Of a stretch of DNA of 64,000 nt, positions 47,201 to 54,369 are shown one piece after another (within the stretch, counting starts at the first letter, position 1; each line of letters starts with the position of its first letter). The notes under the pieces are model-generated. The model was not told the origin of the DNA. It made no database searches and saw nothing but the letters and a program-made list of their open reading frames with translations. Source of the stretch: Thermosipho melanesiensis BI429 (lineage in GTDB: Bacteria; Thermotogota; Thermotogae; Thermotogales; Fervidobacteriaceae); NCBI RefSeq assembly GCF_000016905.1, contig NC_009616.1, positions 1,488,001 to 1,552,000 of the forward strand, in the 5' to 3' direction. The position numbers were made by a program, and so were the translations under genes.

Positions 47201-47581
47201 AAAAAGAGCAAAGATTCAGACCCTTCTTATACATTGAATTATAAATTAAAGAGTGGTGATGATACATTTTTGTTGGGTTATAAAAGCAATTATAAGTATT
47301 TAGAAATAGGAGTTAATTTGAAATCTATTGATCCTGGATTAATATTAGATGCGGTGTATAACTTTGAAACTGAAAAATTTAAGGAACTAAAGATATCAAT
47401 TCTAAAGAGGCTTCACCATTGGATGTTTGAATTTTCGTCAGAGTTCGAGTTTAACGATGATGGAATCTTTGATTTAGATGATGTGAATAAACTTTCAGTA
47501 CTGTTTTATATAATAGAATTTGAAGATAAATTTTTTGGATGGGACTTTAAAGAAAATAAACCTAATATTGGCTTATTCTAA
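44291..47581 (+). CDS. LptF/LptG permease fused to an OstA/LptD-like envelope protein
   Basis: 1096 residues in one uninterrupted frame. Residues 1-360 are a complete LptF/G permease: three N-terminal helices, a periplasmic domain (about 125-260), and three C-terminal helices (about 275-355). A short basic loop (K-L-R-E-L-L-S-K) follows, then a signal-peptide-like helix from M370 (I-V-I-F-L-I-V-I-S-T-N-V-F-S). The rest (about 385-1096) is beta-rich. It has OstA/LptA-like strands first (I-T-L-E-A-S-N-V-I-Y-K-D ... A-K-E-N-V-R-I), then LptD-like motifs (Y-I-T-T-C-E-L-E-K-P-H-Y-R and F-P-Y-P-V-Y-F), then aromatic-rich barrel-like sequence. In proteobacteria LptF/G, LptA and LptD are separate proteins carrying lipopolysaccharide across the envelope. 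TTG start at 44291 after GGGGGATAAAAT; it overlaps phoU. Internal initiation at M370 (45398) cannot be excluded. Confidence 0.85.
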   Translation: MRVLTKYILKLSIGPFIMGVAAFVLFASVELLYQLSDIIVRHRVGILKLFELIYYNLPYFVSMGIPVGVLFSIFWVLSQLYSSKEITAMLVHGIPSRKLVYPFFLLSVLFGLFAFYLNDQMVPTFNHKAMKTISKYVYKRPEISIRENVLTKIDESQYFFVKRYDQSSGILYDVVLFQHIQGEERIITAEKVQKDEGKWFLINGKMYVTDKDGFLKFDVNFSKISLDLKDDLESLMRVGKSPRDMTGDELKNKIKTFRKLGVDPSPWIVELHGRYANSVGPFIITILGVPLSLLFGLKSKSWSVIFTFAIVILYQGSGAWISAMGKENLLNPVLAAWFPNLVFISVGLFLFLMLDTPFAYKLRELLSKFMIVIFLIVISTNVFSNTITLEASNVIYKDNFIHAKENVRIFWDENILTSSEATILVENSKAKILEAYGNVKFNKEGKVYNAKYVKYFFSEKKSYAVRVRGVEKYKSKKGKVDLYFGAENFEKKKGYINLNEAYITTCELEKPHYRVEALDVYIYEDRYLVAENSMLFLFEFPFFPYPVYFSSLSEDSKSPFSFSFSIDSKLNFSTRQEYSLYVDNYLLSTTFETGEGSNLIFTILDGKEKIFYIDYGKKYLLVDLGYLEYNTRWDLKTTNLKLTFFPFYYSESLNTLWFKRIGVSFKTKSYFFDLNLNRNDKEFSINNVFSLSGLKKDLDFTELYISNFRFISSVKKISEEILFDETGSYNVSFKDKFYTTNFSGNLKNESYVSKIFHKFNLPFEYKSDFFDVNFEYNFGLSCYNALTDKYYLRLGLYDAYKLSGNLKFEVLELKPEYGYRKNFRDEATNTEYNKFSIRLYVKSKFLNFLLTQGYDFFYNKMLNDKIMVKFSWNKFFLQADTEYDFKLKKLNPSSVKISYVDSSIPLNYSANFKYYHMEQIPVREITHLVTFQKLKGRVRQSIEENYIKNAYFKGSFFVNKCENILELNYLKKSKDSDPSYTLNYKLKSGDDTFLLGYKSNYKYLEIGVNLKSIDPGLILDAVYNFETEKFKELKISILKRLHHWMFEFSSEFEFNDDGIFDLDDVNKLSVLFYIIEFEDKFFGWDFKENKPNIGLF

Positions 47582-47596
47582 GTGGAGGTTAGTATT

Positions 47597-48904
47597 ATGA
47601 AAGAAATTGTTTATATTGAGAAAATGGCATATGGTGGTAATTCGATAGGGAAATTACCGGGTGGAAAAATAGTCTTTGTCGAAGGAGCATATCCTGGTGA
47701 ACTTGTTGAAATCACAATTTTGAAGGATAAGAATGATTATGCGATAGCAAAAGTTGATAAAATTTTAGAAACTATTCCTGAAAGAAGTACGCCAAAATGT
47801 CCATATTTCAAAGAATGTGGAGGATGTGATTTTTTAGATTTAAAATACGATAAACAGTTAGAGATAAAAAAACAGGTTTTTTTGGAACAACTTTTAAGAA
47901 TTTCGGGATTAAATATTAAAAATGTGGAAATTGAAAGGAGTAATTTTGAATATAACTATAGGTTGAAAATGGAATTTTCCGTGACTAGGAATAAAAAATT
48001 AGGGTTTAAAAGAAAAAAAAGTAATAGGGTTGTAGAAATAAAAAAGTGTTTAATTGCACCTAAGCCTATGAATCAAGTTTTGGATGTTCTTCCAGAAATT
48101 TTAGATGCTTTTAACGTTTCAGTGTATAATGGAAGAAATGGAGTTTTGAAAAATATAGTATTAAGATATTCTCCTAGGGGAGAGTTGATGGTGGTTTTTG
48201 TTACCAAGATGGAAAATTTTAAAGATGCAAAAAAAATTGCAAATGTTTTAAGCAAACAAGTGTCATTAATAACTTCGGTGGTTCATGTTATGAATAGTAA
48301 TGATAAAGTAGTATTGAGAGGACCATATAGGATTTTAAAAGGTGAAGGTGTTATATCATATGAGTTTAGTTGGGAAAAATTTCAAGTACCTCCAACTGCA
48401 TTTTTCCAAAACAACTTTTATGTAACGGAAAAAATGATAGACTATTTGACTAAGAATCTAGATTTGAATGGTAATGAAGTAGTTTTGGATTTGTTCAGTG
48501 GTCTTGGGACATTTTCCATTAGACTTGCGTTATTGTCCAAATTTGTAGTTGCTGTGGGATCAAATCACGTTTCAGTAAAAGCAGGACGTGCAAATGCAAA
48601 CATTAACGGATTAAGGAATATTAAATTTATAGAATCTGATGCTTATGAGTTTTTAAAAAATTCAGAGAAAAATTTTGATGTGTTAGTAGTTGATCCACCT
48701 AGGTCTGGTTTGGGAAAGGAAATGTGTAATGAAATTTTGTTACGCAAACCGGAGAAGATAGCTTATGTGTCTTGTAATCCGTCGACTTTTTCAAGGGATT
48801 TAAAAATGTTGATGGAATTGTATGAGATAAAGAGTATAAAGTTATTTGATATGTTTCCTCAAACTTATCACATTGAATCAATAGCAATATTAGCTAGAAA
48901 ATAA
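47597..48904 (+). CDS. rlmD: RlmD/RlmCD-type 23S rRNA uracil-C5 methyltransferase (TrmA family)
   Basis: 435 residues from the ATG at 47597 (GGAGG upstream). N-terminal TRAM domain (about 1-60), iron-sulfur cysteines C-P-Y-F-K-E-C-G-G-C plus a later K-K-C, and a methyltransferase core with V-L-D-L-F-S-G-L-G-T-F, V-V-D-P-P-R-S-G-L and the nucleophile in Y-V-S-C-N-P-S-T-F. The acidic residue that usually ends strand 2 of the SAM fold is absent (V-A-V-G-S-N-H). Which uridine is modified (m5U1939, m5U747 or both) cannot be told. An internal promoter for purH overlaps its end. Confidence 0.9.
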   Translation: MKEIVYIEKMAYGGNSIGKLPGGKIVFVEGAYPGELVEITILKDKNDYAIAKVDKILETIPERSTPKCPYFKECGGCDFLDLKYDKQLEIKKQVFLEQLLRISGLNIKNVEIERSNFEYNYRLKMEFSVTRNKKLGFKRKKSNRVVEIKKCLIAPKPMNQVLDVLPEILDAFNVSVYNGRNGVLKNIVLRYSPRGELMVVFVTKMENFKDAKKIANVLSKQVSLITSVVHVMNSNDKVVLRGPYRILKGEGVISYEFSWEKFQVPPTAFFQNNFYVTEKMIDYLTKNLDLNGNEVVLDLFSGLGTFSIRLALLSKFVVAVGSNHVSVKAGRANANINGLRNIKFIESDAYEFLKNSEKNFDVLVVDPPRSGLGKEMCNEILLRKPEKIAYVSCNPSTFSRDLKMLMELYEIKSIKLFDMFPQTYHIESIAILARK

Positions 48905-48909
48905 AAATG

Positions 48910-48918
48910 TGTTAAAAT
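48910..48918 (+). promoter_or_regulatory. Extended -10 promoter for purH
   Basis: TGTTAAAAT, about 22 bases before the purH ATG and just after the rlmD stop. No clear -35. Same sequence as the -10 elements at 968 and 10779. Confidence 0.45.
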
Positions 48919-48939
48919 AAAGATAAAAGGAGTGAGAAT

Positions 48940-49539
48940 ATGAATATAAAGAGAGCTTTAATTAGTGTTTCAAATAAGAGTAGAATTGTTGATTTTGCAA
49001 AAAAGTTGGAAGAATTTGGTGTTGAAATAATAAGTACAGGTGGTACGGCGAAACTTTTAGAAGAAAATGGAATAAGAGTAAAAAGAGTGTCTAAAATAAC
49101 TGGTTTTCCGGAAATTTTGGGTGGAAGGGTAAAAACGCTGCATCCAAAAATATTTGGAGCAATTCTTGCAAAATTTGATAACAAAGAACATTTAAGAGAT
49201 CTTTCTGAAAATGATATTGTGCCAATTGATATGGTTGTAGTAAATTTGTATCCATTTGAGAAAGTGGCAAAAGAAACAAGAAATGAGGAAACACTCATTG
49301 AGAATATAGATATTGGTGGAGTTTCTCTTTTAAGAGCTGCGGCAAAAAATTATAGGGATGTGGTTGTAATATCTGATCCGGAAGATTATGAAAAGGTTAT
49401 AAGAAGTCTTGAAGAATGTGGGGATGTGCCTTTACAAAAAAGAAGGATTTTTGCGTTAAAGGCTTTTTACAGGACCATGAAATATGATGCAGAAATACAT
49501 AGTGTTTTATCTGAGTTATTTGCTTCTGAGAATTTTTAG
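48940..49539 (+). CDS. purH: IMP cyclohydrolase domain of PurH, standing alone
   Basis: 199 residues, against about 450-530 for bifunctional PurH. The whole protein corresponds to the N-terminal MGS-like IMP cyclohydrolase domain: [37 protein letters not shown], and [15 protein letters not shown]. It ends near the end of that domain ([12 protein letters not shown]). The AICAR formyltransferase domain is missing and is not found downstream in any frame. The domain closes FAICAR to IMP, so the formyl transfer step would need another protein. AAAGGAGTG precedes the ATG. Confidence 0.92.
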   Translation: MNIKRALISVSNKSRIVDFAKKLEEFGVEIISTGGTAKLLEENGIRVKRVSKITGFPEILGGRVKTLHPKIFGAILAKFDNKEHLRDLSENDIVPIDMVVVNLYPFEKVAKETRNEETLIENIDIGGVSLLRAAAKNYRDVVVISDPEDYEKVIRSLEECGDVPLQKRRIFALKAFYRTMKYDAEIHSVLSELFASENF

Positions 49540-49548
49540 GTGAGGTAA

Positions 49549-50148
49549 ATGTATGGAGTTGTTTCTGATACGTATAAAAATTTGGTTAAGTTGAAAACCA
49601 AAAATGGTGAGGTAATAGTAAAGTCAAATAAAAAAATACCTAAAGGGTTAAGGGTTGAGGTAAAGAATATAGGAGAAGGAGATTATAAGGGAAAGCTTGT
49701 GGCAGGGCCAAAAGGTTCTTTACCGCCTTTGAGGTATGTTTTTTTGGCAACAAAAATAACGGAAGATGAAGTATACATTGAAAGGATTTCTAAGCTTTTT
49801 ATTGAACTTGAAAAGAGGATAAAACTAGATAAGGAGTTTTTGTCTAGATTTAGAGAGTATTTTGAAAATGGAGAAGATAAAGAATTTGAAAAATATATTA
49901 ATATTTTATCGGGACAAGTGGGATTTAGAGTTTTTGGAGATATTAAGGTGTTTTATGATAGATTGTTGCAGAAGTTTGAAATCTTTTATGAAAAAGGTGT
50001 TATTGAGGGATATATAAGTGACGATGAAATAACATTGAAAACGAGTACAATAATAGAGAATGTGGAGGATTTAAAAAAAAGATTAGAGAAATATTTCAAA
50101 TATGTATTTGTAAAGTTTGAAGGTTTTGAGGGTGGTATATACGTCTAG
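49549..50148 (+). CDS. Hypothetical protein, possibly FliK/YlqG-like
   Basis: 199 residues, no signal peptide or membrane helix. The N-terminal 55 residues look like a small beta domain (K-L-K-T-K-N-G-E-V-I-V-K-S-N-K). The middle is helical, and the C-terminal 80 residues (R-V-F-G-D-I-K-V ... K-Y-V-F-V-K-F-E-G-F) have the beta-alpha pattern seen in the C-terminal domain of FliK-type hook-length proteins. In Firmicutes a FliK-like gene (ylqG) precedes an FlhB-tail gene (ylqH), and here an FlhB-tail gene follows with a 17-base overlap. The assignment is by context and pattern only. Confidence 0.6.
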   Translation: MYGVVSDTYKNLVKLKTKNGEVIVKSNKKIPKGLRVEVKNIGEGDYKGKLVAGPKGSLPPLRYVFLATKITEDEVYIERISKLFIELEKRIKLDKEFLSRFREYFENGEDKEFEKYINILSGQVGFRVFGDIKVFYDRLLQKFEIFYEKGVIEGYISDDEITLKTSTIIENVEDLKKRLEKYFKYVFVKFEGFEGGIYV

Positions 50149-50401
50149 AGAAAAGTTAGCAGTTGCTTTGAAATACAATCCTAAAACAGATTTTGTTCCT
50201 TTTGTTGTTGCAAAAGGCAAAGAAGAAGTTGCGGAGAAAATTATGGAACTTGCCAAAAAAAGTGGAGTTCCAATCGTAAGATCTTCCAAAATTGTTGGTG
50301 AGCTTTTTAAGCTAAATGTTTTAGAAGAAATTCCTGAAAAGATGTATGTTGTCATAGCAGAAATTATAGCGTTTATTCAATCGCAAAAAGGAAGTGAATA
50401 A
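50132..50401 (+). CDS. FlhB C-terminal-domain homologue (YlqH-like)
   Basis: About 89 residues from a GTG at 50132; TTG codons at 50126 and 50117 are alternative starts, and no strong ribosome site settles it. The sequence A-V-A-L-K-Y-N-P-K-T-D, V-V-A-K-G-K, G-V-P-I-V-R-S, L-F-K-L-N-V and I-P-E-K-M-Y-V-V-I-A-E-I-I-A-F matches the cytoplasmic tail of FlhB. The autocleavage N-P-T-H motif is absent (S-R-E-K stands in its place). Stand-alone FlhB tails can substitute for the FlhB C-terminal fragment in export switching. It overlaps the preceding gene by 17 bases. Confidence 0.85.
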   Translation: MVYTSREKLAVALKYNPKTDFVPFVVAKGKEEVAEKIMELAKKSGVPIVRSSKIVGELFKLNVLEEIPEKMYVVIAEIIAFIQSQKGSE

Positions 50402-50402
50402 T

Positions 50403-51305
50403 ATGAAAAAAATTTTCGCTTTGTTACTTGTTGTATTTTCGGTAATTTCCTTTTCAGAAATTTCTATAAGTTTTGGGATATCTTTTGGGAATTTAGAAGG
50501 TTTAAGTGACTATTCTTTAGTTATAGTAACAGGAGAGTCTTTCATGGATGTGTATGTTGATGGAGAATATATGGGTCAAACTGATATTTTTGGGCAGTTT
50601 ATTGTAACTTTTGAGGAAAGTGGCTATCATTTTGTTGAAGTGCAATCGGAAGACTATATTGTTTTTTCAAGAATGATTTTTATTCGAAAAGAGGGGGTAG
50701 TTTTAAAGTTAAAACCAATTAAAGCTGGTAGAATAGTTGTATTTTCAAATGTTTATCCAATAAATGTGTATATAGATGGAATTTTTTGGGGAGAAATAAA
50801 GAACGAGAATGAGGAGTTGAAGCTACCCATTGGAGAATATAAAGTAATGTTTTCATCACCTGGATATGAAAAGTTAGAAAAAGAATTAGTAATAGATTTT
50901 AAAAGAGTAACACCTGTTGAACTTTTTTTAAAAAAGTTACCTTTGGAGATGTATTTAAGAAGCGATTATAATGAATTTTCACCGAATGGTGATTGGTATA
51001 GAGATAATTGGGAATTAGAGATTTTGTTGACTACTTTTTCAACGGTTACAGTAGATATATATAAAGGGGATTTAAAAATTGATAATTATGTTTTTTCAGG
51101 TGTTCCAGGTGTAAATTTGTTTAAATGGAATGGTGTGAAAGAAGAAGGAGATTACTTAGTAAAAGTTAGTGCATATGATGAAGATGAGATTGTAACAAAG
51201 AGTACTAATGTGAAAATAAATATGAAATATACGTATTTGAAAGAGTTGGTTATTATAAGTTTACTATCCTTAGTTGGTGTTATTGTATATTCAATTGTGA
51301 AATAG
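50403..51305 (+). CDS. Exported PEGA-domain protein with FlgD-like Ig domain and C-terminal anchor
   Basis: 300 residues from the ATG at 50403 (AAGGAAGTG upstream). Signal peptide about 1-18. PEGA-like beta units (about 35-100: M-D-V-Y-V-D-G-E-Y-M-G; about 105-175: I-N-V-Y-I-D-G-I-F-W-G). Then a domain starting F-S-P-N-G-D-W-Y-R-D (about 195-270), the hallmark of FlgD/CHU_C-like Ig folds. A single hydrophobic helix closes the protein (about 279-299). Likely anchored in the membrane and exposed to the periplasm. It overlaps nothing and lies one base after the FlhB-like stop. Confidence 0.85.
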   Translation: MKKIFALLLVVFSVISFSEISISFGISFGNLEGLSDYSLVIVTGESFMDVYVDGEYMGQTDIFGQFIVTFEESGYHFVEVQSEDYIVFSRMIFIRKEGVVLKLKPIKAGRIVVFSNVYPINVYIDGIFWGEIKNENEELKLPIGEYKVMFSSPGYEKLEKELVIDFKRVTPVELFLKKLPLEMYLRSDYNEFSPNGDWYRDNWELEILLTTFSTVTVDIYKGDLKIDNYVFSGVPGVNLFKWNGVKEEGDYLVKVSAYDEDEIVTKSTNVKINMKYTYLKELVIISLLSLVGVIVYSIVK

Positions 51306-51323
51306 AGGAGGTTTGGAGTTTTT

Positions 51324-52433
51324 ATGATAGATTACGAATTAAAACAGAGAATTGATGAAGTGAAGAAAAGATATGAAGATATTGTAAAAGTATTTCACCC
51401 AGAAGATAAAAAAAAGGAATTGGAAGAACTTGAAAAATTAATGGGTGAGTCTGATTTTTGGAATGATCAAAAAAGAGCAAAGGAGATTTCTCAAAATGCT
51501 CAAAGGATTAGAAAGATAATAGATGATATGGTAGATATTGAGAATAAACTTGAAGATTTGGAGGCGGGTTTAGAACTTTTAGAAGAAGATGCAACGTTTT
51601 TGGATACTATAAAACAACTAATTGATGATATAGAGAGAAAGGTCAAAACATTCGAACTTGAATTGATACTAAATGAGAAGTTTGACTCGAGTAACGCATA
51701 TCTTTCCATACATCCTGGGGCAGGTGGAACGGAATCGCAGGATTGGGCATCTATGTTGCTTAGAATGTATATGAGATGGGCTGAAAGAAGAGGATTTGAT
51801 GTTCAAATAGTTGACTATCAACCGGGAGAAGAGGCGGGAATAAAAAGTGCAATGTTGTATATAAAAGGAGAATATGTGTATGGATATCTTAAGTACGAAA
51901 GAGGAGTACACAGGTTAGTTAGAATATCTCCATTTGATGCTAATAAAAGGAGGCATACATCTTTTGCATCGGTTAATGTTATGCCTGAAATAGAGGACGA
52001 TATTGATGTAGAAATTAATCCGGAAGATTTGAGGATAGACACATATAGAGCTTCTGGTGCAGGTGGCCAATATGTAAATAAAACTGAATCGGCCGTTAGA
52101 ATAACACATATACCAACAGGTATAGTAGTTACTTGTCAGACAGAAAGATCGCAATTACAAAACAAAGAAACTGCTATGAAAGTTTTAAAAGCTAGGTTGT
52201 ATCAATTAGAATTGGAAAAAAGACAAAAACAATTAGAGGAAATACAAGGAGAGCTGAAAGATATTTCATGGGGGAATCAAATTAGATCTTATGTTTTTCA
52301 ACCGTACACAATGGTAAAAGATCATAGAACCAATGTAGAGACTGGTAACATTGATGCAGTAATGGATGGAGATATAGATATTTTTATTGAAAGTGAATTA
52401 ATTTTCTTTGCAAAAAGTAAAAACAAAAAATAG
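51324..52433 (+). CDS. prfB: Peptide chain release factor 2
   Basis: 369 residues. The RF2 anticodon tripeptide S-P-F is at 202-204 and the catalytic G-G-Q at 247-249 (G-A-G-G-Q-Y-V-N-K). The frame is continuous from the ATG: the in-frame TGA and +1 shift that regulate prfB in many bacteria are absent. The N-terminal coiled domain (E-L-E-K-L-M-G-E-S-D-F-W-N-D) is normal. GAGGAGG precedes the ATG. minD follows after 10 bases. Confidence 0.96.
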   Translation: MIDYELKQRIDEVKKRYEDIVKVFHPEDKKKELEELEKLMGESDFWNDQKRAKEISQNAQRIRKIIDDMVDIENKLEDLEAGLELLEEDATFLDTIKQLIDDIERKVKTFELELILNEKFDSSNAYLSIHPGAGGTESQDWASMLLRMYMRWAERRGFDVQIVDYQPGEEAGIKSAMLYIKGEYVYGYLKYERGVHRLVRISPFDANKRRHTSFASVNVMPEIEDDIDVEINPEDLRIDTYRASGAGGQYVNKTESAVRITHIPTGIVVTCQTERSQLQNKETAMKVLKARLYQLELEKRQKQLEEIQGELKDISWGNQIRSYVFQPYTMVKDHRTNVETGNIDAVMDGDIDIFIESELIFFAKSKNKK

Positions 52434-52443
52434 AGGTGGTTTT

Positions 52444-53247
52444 ATGGCGAAGGTTTATGTTCTTACTTCAGGGAAAGGTGGTGTTGGAAAAACTACTGTA
52501 ACTGCGAATTTGGGGTGTTCTCTTGCAAAAGAAGGAAATAGAGTTTGTTTAATAGATGCTGATGTTGGATTAAAAAACTTAGATGTTGTTTTGGGATTGG
52601 AAAATAGGATAATTTACACTATTTTAGATGTTGTAAATGGAAATATTTCTGCCAAAGATGCTTTAGTTAGACACAAAAATTTGAAAAATTTGTTTTTACT
52701 GCCAGCATCACAGATAGCGACTAAAGAAATGATTACCCCTGAGGATATGATAAGTATTGTTGAAGCGTTAAAAGATGACTTTGATTATGTGTTAATAGAT
52801 TCTCCTGCGGGTATTGAAAGAGGGTTTAGGAATGCAATTGCGCCTGCTGATTTTGCAATTATTGTTACTACACCGGAACTTCCTGCTATTTCTGATGCGG
52901 ATAGGGTAATTGGTCTTTTGGAAAATAATGGGTTTGATGATAAGGATATAGTCTTGATTTTGAACAAATTCAAAGTAAATATGGCCAAAAAGGGAGAGAT
53001 GCTTTCTGAAATGGATGTTCAGAGAGCACTTGCTATTGATTTGATAGGAATTATTCCTGAATCCGATGAAGTAATTATTTCAACTAATCGTGGCATGCCT
53101 TTGGTATTAGAAAATTCAAATGGTCTATCAAATAATTTTGAGAATATTGTGAAAAGATTAAAAGGTGAAGAAATACCATTAGAATTGGATCTTCCTTCTT
53201 CAGCCAATTTTATTTCAAAGATATTTTCTTTCTTCAAAAAGAGGTGA
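52444..53247 (+). CDS. minD: Septum-site determining ATPase MinD
   Basis: 267 residues from the ATG at 52444, preceded by AGAGGTGG; an in-frame TTG/ATG region further upstream lies inside prfB. Deviant Walker A K-G-G-V-G-K-T-T (K11 and K16), L-I-D-A-D-V-G-L-K-N-L-D, and L-I-D-S-P-A-G-I. The C-terminus S-K-I-F-S-F-F-K-K-R is the amphipathic membrane-targeting helix. It oscillates with MinE to place the division site. MinC is not encoded next to it. Confidence 0.96.
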   Translation: MAKVYVLTSGKGGVGKTTVTANLGCSLAKEGNRVCLIDADVGLKNLDVVLGLENRIIYTILDVVNGNISAKDALVRHKNLKNLFLLPASQIATKEMITPEDMISIVEALKDDFDYVLIDSPAGIERGFRNAIAPADFAIIVTTPELPAISDADRVIGLLENNGFDDKDIVLILNKFKVNMAKKGEMLSEMDVQRALAIDLIGIIPESDEVIISTNRGMPLVLENSNGLSNNFENIVKRLKGEEIPLELDLPSSANFISKIFSFFKKR

Positions 53248-53252
53248 AGTGT

Positions 53253-53519
53253 ATGTGGATGTTAGATATTTTTAAAAAACATGACAAAAAAAATTCAAGA
53301 GAAGAAGCGTTAAAAAGACTGGAGAATGTAATGAGTAGAAGAAGGGAGATTGTTCAGAGAATTCCACATGAGGTTTTTGAAAAAAGCTCTGAAGAGATAA
53401 AACAAGAAGTTGTAAAAATTGTATCTTCAAAGTTTAATGTACCAATTGAGAGGGTGAAGGTTGATTGTCAAGAAGAAGATGGATATGTTGTAATAGTAAC
53501 AAATATAAATTTCAAGTAA
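53253..53519 (+). CDS. minE: Cell division topological specificity factor MinE
   Basis: 88 residues, the usual length. Membrane-binding N-terminus (M-W-M-L-D-I-F-K-K), then the MinD-contact helix (S-R-R-R-E-I-V-Q-R-I-P) and the beta/alpha dimer domain (K-F-N-V-P-I-E-R-V-K-V ... V-I-V-T-N-I). I took the ATG at 53253 with GAGGTGAAGT before it. The last 55 bases overlap the next gene in another frame. Confidence 0.93.
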   Translation: MWMLDIFKKHDKKNSREEALKRLENVMSRRREIVQRIPHEVFEKSSEEIKQEVVKIVSSKFNVPIERVKVDCQEEDGYVVIVTNINFK

Positions 53520-54133
53520 TATTATTTGTTATATTAATTTTGTCAGGTTGTGCACTAACTTTGGATAAAATATTACCTGATACCCAAAACAATCAAATTG
53601 TAAATTTTGAAATATATTTTCAAGCATTTTTTTCGGATAATCTAAAACGAATTTTTGATGAAAAGCTTGGAACAGATTTTGGATGGTCTAATGTTAAAAG
53701 TATTGATTTTTTTTTGGATTTTAATGGCAAAAATATAAGAGTTAAGATAAAATCAGATGGGATATTAATTAAGCCATTATTAACTATTGAAAAATCAAAT
53801 TTTAATGTTAATTTAGTTGCAACAGTGACGTATACTTTAACTGATGGGATCGATGAAAAGAAAGTTAGTATTTCAACAAATCTAGATAAATTTTTTGATT
53901 TGTCGGATAAAGATAATTTGTATTTTATTGTCTATTTAATAGATAAAGGAACAGATGTGAAGTTATCTATGGAAGATTTGTTTAATGTAAAGAAAGTTGA
54001 TATAGGAAAAGAGAATAAAATATACTATATTACTCCTGATAATCAAAGATATTACTCTGTATATAATGGTATAGCTGGAGAAATTAAAATAAGTAGTGAA
54101 ATAGGAGAAGTGCAGGTGTTTTCATATCCATAA
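53465..54133 (+). CDS. Lipoprotein of unknown function
   Basis: 222 residues from the TTG at 53465, chosen because GAGGGTG lies 8 bases before it and no later in-frame start precedes the signal. The N-region is long and basic (S-R-R-R-W ... N-K-Y-K), then a hydrophobic run to the lipobox I-L-S-G-C with C29 as lipidation site. The mature part is beta-rich and polar, with no recognised family. It overlaps minE by 55 bases, an unusually long same-strand overlap for this window. A membrane-wall role is only suggested by position next to a DivIC-like gene. Confidence 0.65.
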   Translation: MSRRRWICCNSNKYKFQVILFVILILSGCALTLDKILPDTQNNQIVNFEIYFQAFFSDNLKRIFDEKLGTDFGWSNVKSIDFFLDFNGKNIRVKIKSDGILIKPLLTIEKSNFNVNLVATVTYTLTDGIDEKKVSISTNLDKFFDLSDKDNLYFIVYLIDKGTDVKLSMEDLFNVKKVDIGKENKIYYITPDNQRYYSVYNGIAGEIKISSEIGEVQVFSYP

Positions 54134-54144
54134 GGGGGTAAATT

Positions 54145-54369
54145 ATGAGGAAAAAAGATTTGGTTAAAAGGTTGTATACAATTTTTGTAGTATTTTTGGT
54201 TTCTTTTTTTGTCATAAATGTTATTACTTCATTTATTAGATATAGAGTAAGTTATGGAGAATTTTTGAAGGTTAAATCCCAATACGAGGAGGTCAAAGAA
54301 AAATACGAAAAAAAGCAGATATTATATGAAAAATTGAAAAAATTGAAAGAGGGTAGTGAAGATAGATGA
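54145..54369 (+). CDS. Small DivIC/FtsB/FtsL-like membrane protein
   Basis: 74 residues. Short basic N-terminus (R-K-K-D-L-V-K-R), one membrane helix (about 11-32), then a charged coiled coil (about 38-70). This is the layout of bitopic division proteins such as FtsB, DivIC and FtsL, but the sequence is too short for certainty. AAGGGGGTAAATT precedes the ATG. It overlaps the next gene by 4 bases and sits near minD-minE and ftsY. Confidence 0.6.
   Translation: MRKKDLVKRLYTIFVVFLVSFFVINVITSFIRYRVSYGEFLKVKSQYEEVKEKYEKKQILYEKLKKLKEGSEDR

Noticed and set aside
49540-50148. A frameshifted AICAR formyltransferase domain after purH
   Set aside because: The downstream gene shows none of the formyltransferase motifs and has its own start and ribosome site.
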